From contig NZ_QVRA01000032.1 of NCBI RefSeq assembly GCF_003591655.1, forward strand, positions 1 through 39,078: a DNA stretch of 39,078 nt, given 5' to 3'. How positions within the stretch are numbered: the stretch's first letter is position 1; each line of letters begins with the position of its first letter. Below are positions 31,316-39,078 of the stretch, one piece after another. This DNA is from Sphingobium terrigena (lineage in GTDB: Bacteria > Pseudomonadota > Alphaproteobacteria > Sphingomonadales > Sphingomonadaceae). The notes beneath the pieces are model-generated. The model made no database searches. It was not told the DNA's origin and saw only the letters and a list, made by a program, of their open reading frames with translations. A program made the translations under genes and the position numbers.

Positions 31316-32770
31316 TTACTCTACCCCGTCCGGCAACGCCCGCAACGCCTCCGCCGACGCCGGATCGCGCACCAGCGCATCGACTGGGGCCAGCTCTTCC
31401 AGTTCCTTGCCGCCCGTCTCGATATTGAGGTCGCGCAACTTGCGCCCGGTCACCAGCACCCGGCTCTCGAAGCTGCCGACAAAGGCGTTATAATCGCCCA
31501 CCGCGCCATGCAGCCGGTTGCCCAGCTTCTTGAGCGATCCCGCCGCCGCCGCCAGCCGCTCATAGAGCTCCTTGCCCAGTTGTCCGACCTGCCGCGCCTG
31601 ATCCTGCAACTTGGCCTGCCGCCAATGCCCCGCCAGCGTGCGCGCCAGCGGCAGGAAGGTCGCCGGGCCGCAGATGATGACCCGGTTCTTGGCCGCCCGT
31701 TCCCACAGGTCCATGTCCGCTTCCAGCGCGGCGGTGACGAAATTATCGCCCGGCACATACATGATGACGAAATCGGGCGCCTTGTCGAACTGCTCCCAAT
31801 AGGCCTTGCGCCCCAGCGCGTCGGCATGGGTCCGCATCGCGCGGGCATGGTCGGCCATATGCGCGTCGCGGATCGCCGGATCGACCTGATCGACCGCATT
31901 GAGATAGGCGACCAGCGAGCATTTGACGTCCACGACCATCTGCTGGTCGCCGGGCAGGCGGATGATGAAGTCGGGCCGCAACCGGCCATCTTCCACCGTG
32001 ACCGACACTTCCTCGCTGAAATCGACGAAGGGGGAGAGGCCGGCCGTCTCGATCAGATTCTTGAACTGCTGCTCACCCCAGCGGCCCCGCGTTTTGGGTG
32101 CGGCGCGCAAGGCATTGACCAGCTTGGCGGTCTCGTCACGCACCTGCCCCTGCCCTAGCTGCACCTGGCTCACCGCCTCGCGCAGTTCGGCATAGCTGCC
32201 GACGCGGTCCTTCTCGACCCGCTGCAACCCTTCCTCATAGCGTTTGAGCGTCGTTTCCACCGGCGACAACAGGGTCTTGAGCTGCGCCTCGCTCTTCTCG
32301 TTCGCCTGGGCAAAACGCTGGTCCGCACGGTCGAGGAAAGTCTTTTGCGCTTCCCCCAGCAGCTTGCCGCCAATCTCGCTGAACTGGGCCGACAATTGCT
32401 CCTTGGCATCCTTGAGCGCCGCGATCTGCGCTTCGAACGCCTCTGCGCGCGCCTGCGTATCGGACTGGAGCGCCGCCAGCTCGCGCAGCGCCGCCTCCCG
32501 CTCGGCCTGCACCGCGTCGAGCCGCTGGGTCAGCGCGGCCTGCGCCACCTCCAGCCGCTGCGCTGCCGCTGCCGCCTGCGCGACCCGCTCCTTCTCCACC
32601 GCCAGCTCGCTGATCGCACCGTTACGCTGGCTGGTCGTCAGGTCCAGCCGACCCGCCAATTCCGCCTTCTCCGCCATCATGGGACCAAGCGCCTTGCCGC
32701 GCAGCAGCCAGCCGACCGCCAGTCCGATCAGCAGCGCAACGATAATCAACAGGATCGGCAGGATTTCCAT
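31316..32770 (-). CDS. rmuC: DNA recombination protein RmuC
   Basis: The protein has 484 residues. One N-terminal TM helix (about 3-22) is followed by a long coiled coil (about 25-190) and the RmuC nuclease-like domain (about 200-430) with QFKNLIETAGLSPFVDF, RPDFIIRLPGD and VVDVKCSL, where Asp and Lys resemble a PD-(D/E)xK core. RmuC limits rearrangements at inverted repeats in E. coli. The ATG at 32770 has AAGGGG 5 nt upstream, better than the GTG at 32776. The stop lies 11 bp from a long palindrome; the gene is 29 bp downstream of the aminotransferase gene, so probably co-transcribed. Confidence 0.94.
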   Translation of the reverse strand: MEILPILLIIVALLIGLAVGWLLRGKALGPMMAEKAELAGRLDLTTSQRNGAISELAVEKERVAQAAAAAQRLEVAQAALTQRLDAVQAEREAALRELAALQSDTQARAEAFEAQIAALKDAKEQLSAQFSEIGGKLLGEAQKTFLDRADQRFAQANEKSEAQLKTLLSPVETTLKRYEEGLQRVEKDRVGSYAELREAVSQVQLGQGQVRDETAKLVNALRAAPKTRGRWGEQQFKNLIETAGLSPFVDFSEEVSVTVEDGRLRPDFIIRLPGDQQMVVDVKCSLVAYLNAVDQVDPAIRDAHMADHARAMRTHADALGRKAYWEQFDKAPDFVIMYVPGDNFVTAALEADMDLWERAAKNRVIICGPATFLPLARTLAGHWRQAKLQDQARQVGQLGKELYERLAAAAGSLKKLGNRLHGAVGDYNAFVGSFESRVLVTGRKLRDLNIETGGKELEELAPVDALVRDPASAEALRALPDGVE

Positions 32771-32799
32771 GAACACCCCTTCTGGAACGAACAGGGAAC

Positions 32800-33993
32800 C
32801 TAGCGCCCTTCGCCACCCGCCGCAACCGCCCGTTGGCGAAACGCGGCCAGCCGCGCTACCGCTTCATCCAGCACCGCGTCCGCCTTGGAAAAGCACAGCC
32901 GGACCAGATGGGTGACGGGTTCGTCGGGATAGAAAGCGGAGATCGGAATCGCCGCCACCCCGGCCTCATGGACGATGCGCTCACAAAAGGCGACGTCATC
33001 CATGGCGATGCCGCTGGCGGGCAGATCGACGCAGACAAACCATGTCGCTTGGGCGGGCAGCAGGACGAATCCCGCCTCCGTCAATCCCGTCACCAGCCGG
33101 TCGCGCGACGCCTGATAGTCCGCGCGCATCGCGTCGAACCATAAGGCCGGCTTGGCCAGCCCTTTGGCCACCGCCCATTGCAGGTTGGGCGGTGTCGTGA
33201 AGGTCAGAAACTGGTGCGCGCGCGCCAGCAAAGTCGCGATCGGCGGGGCGGCGCACATCCAGCCGACCTTCCAGCCGGTGAGCGAGAAAATCTTGCCCGC
33301 CGACCCGATCTTCACCGTCCGCTCGCGCATTCCCGGTTGCGCCATCAGCGGATGATGGCGCACCCTGTCATAGGTCAGATGCTCCCACACTTCGTCGCAT
33401 ATGGCGATCAGATCGCGATCGACGCAAAAACGCGCCAGCAGCGCCAGTTCGCTCTCGCGCAGGACGATGCCGGTAGGATTGACCGGATTGTTCATCAGCA
33501 GGAAGCGGCTGCGCGGCGATGCTGCTGCCTCCAGCGCCGTTTGCGTAATCCGCCATTCCGGCGGGGTCAGCCGCACGACCTTCGCCACGCCGCCCGCCCG
33601 CTCGATCAACGGCAGATAGGCGTCGTAAAGCGGAGCCAGCAGCAGCACCTCATCGCCCGGCTGCACCAGCGCCAGCAGGGTCGCGGCAATCGCCTCGGTC
33701 GCGCCGGATGTCACGATGACCTCCTGCGCGGTCAACGCCAGCCCCTGATGCGCCGCATAGTGGCTCGCCACCGCCGCGCGCAATTCAGGCAGGCCGGCCA
33801 TCGGCGGATATTGGTTGGACCGGCTCAGCAGCGCGTCGGCCGCTACGTTCAAAATGTCCGCTGGTCCCGGCGCGTCGGGAAAGCCCTGCCCCAGATTGAT
33901 CGCCCCCGTCTCACGCGCCAGCGCCGACATATGCTCGAAAATGGTGGTCGGCATGTCCCGATAGACGAGGTGGCCGAGATCGGCGCTGGTCAT
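32800..33993 (-). CDS. Class I/II PLP aminotransferase (YbdL/kynurenine aminotransferase-like)
   Basis: The protein has 397 residues, fold-type I. Motifs are NLGQGFPDAPGP, TSGATEAI, MNNPVNPTG (168-175), ICDEVWEHLTYD and the PLP lysine Lys234 in GSAGKIFSLTGWKVGW. The NLGQGFPD opening and general form match the methionine/kynurenine/glutamine aminotransferase group that includes E. coli YbdL. The actual amino donor is unknown. The ATG at 33993 has GGAG 6 nt upstream and is preferred to 34005. A large hairpin lies 35 bp upstream. Confidence 0.92.
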   Translation of the reverse strand: MTSADLGHLVYRDMPTTIFEHMSALARETGAINLGQGFPDAPGPADILNVAADALLSRSNQYPPMAGLPELRAAVASHYAAHQGLALTAQEVIVTSGATEAIAATLLALVQPGDEVLLLAPLYDAYLPLIERAGGVAKVVRLTPPEWRITQTALEAAASPRSRFLLMNNPVNPTGIVLRESELALLARFCVDRDLIAICDEVWEHLTYDRVRHHPLMAQPGMRERTVKIGSAGKIFSLTGWKVGWMCAAPPIATLLARAHQFLTFTTPPNLQWAVAKGLAKPALWFDAMRADYQASRDRLVTGLTEAGFVLLPAQATWFVCVDLPASGIAMDDVAFCERIVHEAGVAAIPISAFYPDEPVTHLVRLCFSKADAVLDEAVARLAAFRQRAVAAGGEGR

Positions 33994-34027
33994 GTCAGTC
34001 TCCATCGCTGCGGCGACTTGCGCCGCC

Positions 34028-34077
34028 GAGTAAATCGGATGGCCGTCCCCCGGACTGCCATTTTATCCGATTTACTC
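34028..34077. repeat. Large compound inverted repeat upstream of aminotransferase gene
   Basis: Outer 13-bp perfect arms (GAGTAAATCGGAT at 34028-34040 and its complement at 34065-34077) enclose an inner imperfect stem (GGCcGTCC/GGACtGCC around 34041-34059). The structure spans 50 bp. It lies downstream of the acyl-CoA ligase gene and upstream of the aminotransferase gene. It could be a terminator for the first, an operator for the second, or a boundary element. Confidence 0.6.
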
Positions 34078-34163
34078 CCATCATGATCGACGTGACTTGG
34101 AAAGACGTAATTGTCCAGCGTTCAGAGTGCGCTGAGAAAGAGGTAAAAGTCCGTTTCGTCCGC

Positions 34164-35843
34164 TCATCTGCGGTTGCTGAGTTCGTCGATGATCATCTCG
34201 CGCAGGACATGCTTCTGGACCTTGCCCGTGATCGTCATCGGATAGGAATCGAGGAATATCACATAGCGGGGTATTTTATAGTGAGCGATTTGCCCGCGGC
34301 AGAAGGCGATCATGTCCTGCTCGGTGAGGTGCTTGCCGGACCGGATTCGCACGCAGGCGCAAATCTCCTCGCCAAATCTTGCATCCGGAACGCCGATGAC
34401 CTGCACATCCTCGACAGCATCATGGCGATAGAGATATTCCTCGATCTCGCGCGGATAGATATTCTCGCCGCCGCGGATGATCATATCCTTCAGCCGCCCG
34501 ACGATGCGCCCGTACCCTTCTTCGTCGATCACGCCGAGGTCACCGGTATGCATCCAGCCGTCCTGAATTGCTTCGGCCGTCTGATCGGGATCATCCCAGT
34601 ATCCCAGCATGACCGAATAGCCCCGCGTGCAAAGCTCGCCGGCGGTGCCTCTCGGGACAGTCACGCCCCTCGCAGGATCAACGACCTTCACCTCAAGGTG
34701 AGGCTGGACTCGTCCAACTGTGGAAACGCGCCGCTCCACCGGATCGGACGGTGCGGACTGGAAGCTGACCGGGCTTGTCTCGGTCATTCCATAGGCGACG
34801 CCCACGTCCGGCATGTGCATCCGGTCCATGACCTTGCTCATCACCTCGATGGGACAGATCGCGCCGGCCATGATTCCCGTGCGCAATGACGAAAGATCGT
34901 AGCGTTCGAAATCCGGATGCTCGAGTTCGGAGATGAACATCGTCGGCACCCCGTGGAGCGCCGTGCAGCGTTCAGCTTCGACCGTCTCCAGAACGGCAAC
35001 CGGGTCGAACCCCGCCGACGGGTAGACCATGGTAGCACCGTGCACGAGGCAGGCGAGATTGCTCATCACCATACCGAAGCAATGGTAGAGGGGTACGGGA
35101 ACACAGAGCCGATCCCCTTCCTGCAGGCCCATGCCGATGCCCACGAAATAGGCATTGTTGATCACGTTGCGATGCGACAGCGTCGCCCCCTTGGGACGAC
35201 CGGTCGTCCCGCTGGTGAACTGGATGTTGATTGCGTCGTTGGCATCAAGTCCGGCGGCAAGGGCGGAGAGCTCACCGGGCGAGCGGCTCTGCCCCATGTC
35301 GATGACATCGGCAAAAGTCAGCCAGCCCGGCCGTTGCGCGCCACCGATTTTGATGACGTGCCTCAATGCAGGAAGTTCGACAGAGTGGATCGGGCCATCA
35401 TGCAGCGCGGGTACGAGTGTCTCGACCATCGCGACATAGTCGCTCGACTTGAAATTTTCGGCACAGACGAGCGCCTTTACGCCGACCTTGCGCAGCGTGT
35501 ATTCCAGCTCCGCCGTGCGATATGCCGGGTTGATATTGACCAGGATGATCCCGGCGCGCGCCGTCGCGAGCTGGACGATCGTCCACTCTGCGCAATTGGG
35601 TGCCCAGATCCCGACGCGGTCTCCCGCTTCTATCCCCAAGCCGATCAGTCCGAGGGCGAACGTGTCAGCGGCGTGCTTCAACTCGAGCCAGGTGAGGCGC
35701 ACATCCTGGTGACGCGACACGAGAGCAGGCTTGCCGCTCCACCGCTCTGCTGCACGTTCGAGAGCCTCCCCGATCGTCAACTCCAGGAGCGGTGGCTTTG
35801 AGGTGCCAACGACATGACTGATCTTTTCGTGATTCAACAGCAC
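34164..35843 (-). CDS. AMP-dependent acyl-CoA synthetase
   Basis: The protein has 559 residues of the ANL superfamily. The ATP-binding loop is TSGTTGRPKGATLSH (210-224); the A5 motif YGMTETSPVSF, A7 HTGDLGVIDEEGY, A8 GRLKDMIIRGGENIYP and the C-terminal catalytic Lys in ITGKVQKH are all present. It activates a fatty or related carboxylic acid as acyl-AMP and then acyl-CoA. FadD-like medium/long-chain acids are most likely, but specificity cannot be read. The start is GTG with GGAG nearby; a TTG at 35837 is an alternative. Codon choice looks less GC-biased by eye than in the genes to its left. Its upstream neighbour is a decayed receptor gene. Confidence 0.93.
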   Translation of the reverse strand: MLLNHEKISHVVGTSKPPLLELTIGEALERAAERWSGKPALVSRHQDVRLTWLELKHAADTFALGLIGLGIEAGDRVGIWAPNCAEWTIVQLATARAGIILVNINPAYRTAELEYTLRKVGVKALVCAENFKSSDYVAMVETLVPALHDGPIHSVELPALRHVIKIGGAQRPGWLTFADVIDMGQSRSPGELSALAAGLDANDAINIQFTSGTTGRPKGATLSHRNVINNAYFVGIGMGLQEGDRLCVPVPLYHCFGMVMSNLACLVHGATMVYPSAGFDPVAVLETVEAERCTALHGVPTMFISELEHPDFERYDLSSLRTGIMAGAICPIEVMSKVMDRMHMPDVGVAYGMTETSPVSFQSAPSDPVERRVSTVGRVQPHLEVKVVDPARGVTVPRGTAGELCTRGYSVMLGYWDDPDQTAEAIQDGWMHTGDLGVIDEEGYGRIVGRLKDMIIRGGENIYPREIEEYLYRHDAVEDVQVIGVPDARFGEEICACVRIRSGKHLTEQDMIAFCRGQIAHYKIPRYVIFLDSYPMTITGKVQKHVLREMIIDELSNRR

Positions 35844-36032
35844 GATCTCCGCAGGCGAGAGGAGAAATGAGGCCCCGGCGCGACCCCAATCTCCAACAGC
35901 TGGTCAATAACAGGCCGACCGCGCCCTGTCGCTCGGCCTTGCTTCGCGGGAATTGCGCTCCGCACTTGGCGACCGTGTCAACTCGCCTGTGTCAGTGGCT
36001 TTTCCGCAACCGGACGCCGAACAGCTGCAGCT

Positions 36033-38187
36033 TCATTTGATGCTGGCAGTCAGGCGAAGGCCGATGGTCCGGGGGAAGGGGCCCGCGAACTAGGTGGAGT
36101 TCCGCACGAACGTCGGGCGCCTGTTGTCCCCCAGATTTTCTCCGAACAGAGACAGTTTCCAGTCGCCCTTGCGCACCCCGATCGATTCCGCGAACAGTGT
36201 CGAGGACGGCACGATCTAGCCATCGTTCATCAGGCGATTGCCGCCCGTGGAGGCGGATGCGTTCATGACCAGATCGAGATCGTCACCGATCGGGTGGTTG
36301 TAGTCCAAATCGACCCGCGTGTTGAATTTCGCGGTGTTCAACATCCTGCCATCCTTCCGGATCGCGCCGGCGCCTGCCGCGACCAGCGGATTGACGTCCA
36401 GGAACTTGGAGTCATTGACATTGCCGGTGAAGCCAAGCGCCAGTCCCTGGACCGGCGTTTTCCAATGGATTTCCAGATCGATGCCGTTGGACCGCGCATC
36501 GCCCAGTGTTGCGAAGCCCGGAATGAAGGGCGTGGACGTATTCAGGCCCAACTGCAGGTTCTTGTACCTGACGGAGTAGAGATTGAGTCCGACCTGCAGA
36601 TCGTCGCCCGCCAGGCGGGATTTGAGTCCCAGTTCGTAGCTGATCAGCCGGTCCGGCCGCACGCCCTGGCTGGAAATGATCCCGTCCTTTGCCAGGGCAT
36701 CGACCTGGAACTGCGACTGGACGATGCCGCTGCGAAAGCCGGTGCCGGCATTGAAGAAGATGGTGAGATCATCGTTCGGATAATAAGAGAGGTTGGCGCG
36801 CCAGGTGGTGATCCTAGCCTTGGCGCCGCCCGGATAGACGGCGCGCGTTCCGAGCACAGTCTGGTCATTCACCGATCGGCGATCATCGTTGAAATAGCGT
36901 AGCCCGACGAGCGGAACGAGCTTGCCGTCGAAGAGATCATAGCTTGCCTCGCCGAACACCGCCCAGCTCTTGGTCCGTGTGATCGTATCGCCGAACACGA
37001 ATGGAATGCCGCCCAGATTGAGGTCGAAGTTGAAGGTTCCCTTGGCCTTTGAATAGATCGAGCCGATGAACCAGTGCAACGGTCCGGGGCCGTTCGAAGT
37101 GAGCCGTGTTTCCTGCGAGAAATTATAAGATGGATAGCGATTGACGAGCGGCGAGTCGGGCGCCACCGCAGCGAGATATCCGGTGTTCCCGTTCAGATAG
37201 CATGTGCTGCTCGAAAGGGTGGCGAAGCCCAGATCATATTGCATACTGAGGCTGTAGAGCTCGAAATTGCTCTGCTCGAATCCCTTGACGCCGCCATAAT
37301 TGGTGATGACCGGCGGATTGAGCGAATTCAGGCTCTGCGTATATCCCTGCCTGCCTTCGAAATGCCAGATCTGGGCGCGCGCCTGGAACTTGTCAAAGGG
37401 TTTCCACAGCAATGTCGCGCGGACGTCGCTGTTGTTGATGTAGTTGGCATCCTTGGCCCGCGGCGCCCCAGTACGCCGCGCCACTATAGACGTCGACATA
37501 GCCGGCCCGATGGTCGTAGCCGCCGCTCACGCGCAGCGCGAGTGTGTCTTTCACGATCGGGACGGATACGGCCCCTGCAATTCCGTAGTTCAGTCCGCCC
37601 GCTTCCCTGGTCGTGGACAGGTTCGTGTCAAACTGCGCCTCCGCGCGCCTCAGATTGGGGTCGCGCGTGTGGTAGATGATCGTGCCGCCCATTGAACCCT
37701 GCCCATAGAGCGTACCCTGCGGTCCGCGCAGAACCTCGATCCGGTCGAGGTCGAGGAAGCGCACCGGCGGCGCGAAGCCAATATTCGGAATCGCGAATGG
37801 CGCGTCGTCCAGATAATAGCCGATCAGGGGATCGCCGACGGCACCGCCCGCGCCCGACCCCCGCAAGGAATAGGCCCTCAACAACGAACCGACCTGCTCC
37901 AGCGGCGCGGCACCGGGGATAAGCGCGATCAGTTCTCCGTTGTCCTTGACGCCTTTCAACGCAAGCGCCTCACCGCTGAAAGCCTGAATGGCAAGCGGCG
38001 ACTTCTGCAGCGTCTGCTCGCCCTGCTTGGATGCCGTGACGATGATCTCGTTTGCGGAACCGGTTGCATCGGCGTTGGCAGGCGCCTGCCTGTTCCCGGT
38101 CTCGACCAGGCTGCCTGCCTGGGCATTCGCCGCCGTAGCCAATGACATCATAGAAACGCAGCCTGTCAGTGCCAGTGCGAGTCGCAT
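36033..38187 (-). pseudogene. TonB-dependent receptor pseudogene (frameshift and two amber codons)
   Basis: A receptor gene of about 717 codons is broken at three points. It starts at ATG 38187 with GGGAGG 7 nt upstream and has a signal peptide (MRLALALTGCVSMMSLATAANA), plug motifs (NEIIVTASKQGEQTLQKSP, YSLRGSGAGG, LDLDRIEVLRGPQGTLYG) and barrel strands to GYVDVYSGA. The frame then shifts near 37455-37480 and continues as AKDANYINNSDVRATLLWKP to NRLMNDG. There an in-frame TAG (36216-36218) is followed by SIGVRKGDWKLSLFGENLGDN, a second TAG (36090-36092), and the native-looking end GLRLTASIK with TGA at 36033-36035. Total length leaves a remainder of one base, in line with a single frameshift. 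Its substrate was perhaps a sugar, given the divergent GH68 gene. A sequencing error could explain one lesion but hardly all three. Confidence 0.9.
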
Positions 38188-38293
38188 CCTACATCCTCCC
38201 TTGGAATTTGCCGCAGTTCGGCATTGCAATGGATTGCAAGCGGTTCTGTGATCGCATTGGATCAAGACTACGGACAAGGCAGATGGGGTTAGG

Positions 38294-39049
38294 ATGACGG
38301 CATCGCGTGGAGACAATGGGGAGGGAGATACCTCTAATGCGCAGGAGCGGGTCTCAATGCACTGGTCGGAAGAGGGCATCGCCGCCGCTGCGGCGCGACC
38401 TGGCAGTCGGATACCTCTAATCGATCCGGCCGAGCAGAAGGCGGTCGTCGCAGGACTGGACGTGTGGGACATGTGGCAGCTTGCCTGGCCTGATGGGTCC
38501 ACTGTGTCGGTCGACGGTCGCACTTTCTGGTTCTTCCTTGCAGCCGCACAGCAAAGCGATCCTGAAGGTCGCCACGACGTCGCGCGCATCCGCCTGACGA
38601 GTCGGGTGACCGAGGGATGGACGGATCATGGATGGGTGCTGCCGGAAAATCTGACCCCGGGCACTCGTGAATGGTCCGGCTGCTCGATCCTCGATGATGA
38701 CAGGCTGACGCTCTATTTCACCGCCGCAGGCCGCCGAGGTGGCAACCACAGCTTCGAACAACGTCTGTTCGAGGCACAGTGTCGCTTTCAGCTCGATCGC
38801 GATCAACCGGTTCTTTCGGACTGGACCATGCCTGTGGAATCTGTGGCGGCTGACGGGAACTGGTACAAGATTGCGGATCAGGCCACGGCTCCGGCGCATG
38901 GCATATGGGGATTTCGCGATCCGGCATATTTTCGCGATCCGGCCGATAGTGTCGAACACCTTGGACTTGTAACGGTTTTGCGCTGGTCACCTATCTCATT
39001 ATGCCACCTTGGCTTCGAACGCGAGTGGGCTGATGCCTCCCAGATATGA
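38294..39049 (+). pseudogene. GH68 levansucrase-like gene truncated by an IS element
   Basis: About 223 codons match the N-terminal half of GH68 fructosyltransferases (levansucrase/inulosucrase): GLDVWDMWQLAWPDG with the likely nucleophile Asp59, RHDVARIRLTSR, TREWSGCSILDDDRLTLYFTAAG, and GFRDPAYFRDPADS with the conserved RDP aspartate. The match stops after about EHL (near 38961). The frame then reads through IS sequence to a chance stop at 39049. The acid/base Glu and the rest of the propeller are lost, so it should be inactive. The start at 38294 has GGGG about 5 nt upstream. It is divergent from the receptor pseudogene by about 106 bp, a pairing that would suit levan or fructan use. Confidence 0.85.
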
Positions 39050-39078
39050 ATGGCGGCGGCGGGTGTTGTAGAAACCGT
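38962..39078 (-). mobile_element. IS3-family insertion sequence, 3' end (runs off window)
   Basis: The last 117 bp appear to be the right end of an IS3-family element inserted in the GH68 gene. The coding part is the end of the OrfB transposase. A possible terminal repeat begins TGGACTTGTAACGG at 38962, deduced from where GH68 similarity stops. The other end lies outside the window, so the boundary is approximate. Confidence 0.7.
38999..39078 (-). CDS. IS3-family transposase OrfB, C-terminal fragment
   Basis: Twenty-five codons and a TAA at 38999-39001 read GFYNTRRRHSYLGGISPLAF followed by EAKVA. The FYNxRRRHSxLGxxSP stretch is the hallmark C-terminus of the DDE transposase of IS3-family elements (integrase catalytic region). 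The rest of the gene continues beyond the window edge. The orientation is opposite to the interrupted GH68 gene. Confidence 0.9.
   Translation of the reverse strand, partial: GFYNTRRRHSYLGGISPLAFEAKVA

Noticed and set aside
38327..38421. Twelve-bp direct repeat GATACCTCTAAT (38327-38338 and 38410-38421) in the GH68 gene
   Set aside because: The copies are in different frames inside coding sequence, with no flanking similarity; probably chance.

Overview
The window looks like chromosomal DNA of a high-GC alphaproteobacterium, most likely a sphingomonad (Sphingobium/Sphingomonas-like). This is an inference from gene content: two TonB-dependent receptors, a CrtZ-type carotenoid hydroxylase, HspQ, a DUF3606 protein, a beta-propeller phytase, and a 29-bp-stem palindrome of a type I recall from sphingomonad intergenic DNA. 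No rRNA or CRISPR array was seen. One tRNA (Ser, anticodon CGA) is present.

Layout. 1-1.3 kb: a LysR regulator (cut by the window edge) divergent from a pirin. 1.3-2.8 kb: gene-poor, apparently decayed DNA with one possible PilZ-like small ORF. 2.8-11.9 kb: an exopolysaccharide-type locus in three transcription units. The first is a minus-strand operon of BcsS-like outer-membrane protein, GH16 glucanase lipoprotein, CHASE3 hybrid histidine kinase, single-domain response regulator and Hpt protein. The second is a divergent plus-strand operon of receiver-PP2C phosphatase, STAS antagonist and RsbW-like kinase. The third is a minus-strand pair of a BcsA-like GT2 synthase without a PilZ domain and a SPOR protein. 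11.9-14.1 kb: gene-poor DNA, a P4-type tyrosine integrase and tRNA-Ser, the usual signature of an integration site. 14.2-33.9 kb: ordinary housekeeping and accessory genes (hspQ, SGNH hydrolase, OPT transporter, DUF3606, TonB receptor with divergent phytase, CoA transferase, M1 aminopeptidase, queF, a proline-rich membrane protein, sseA, metC-like gene, MscS channel, crtZ, rmuC, aminotransferase). 34.0-39.1 kb: a less orderly region after a large hairpin, with an acyl-CoA ligase, a TonB-receptor pseudogene (one frameshift and two amber codons), and a GH68 levansucrase-like gene cut short by an IS3-family element that runs off the end.

The most interesting system is the 2.8-11.9 kb locus. A processive beta-glucan synthase seems to be placed under a phosphorelay (hybrid kinase, Hpt, receivers) and an RsbU/RsbV/RsbW-like partner switch, rather than the c-di-GMP/PilZ control of classical cellulose synthase. 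A GH16 enzyme, instead of a GH8 cellulase, suggests that the polymer is a beta-1,3 or mixed-linkage glucan. The BcsS-like protein and the SPOR protein would be envelope partners. The integrase/tRNA next to it raises the possibility that the locus is island cargo, but no second attachment site was found.
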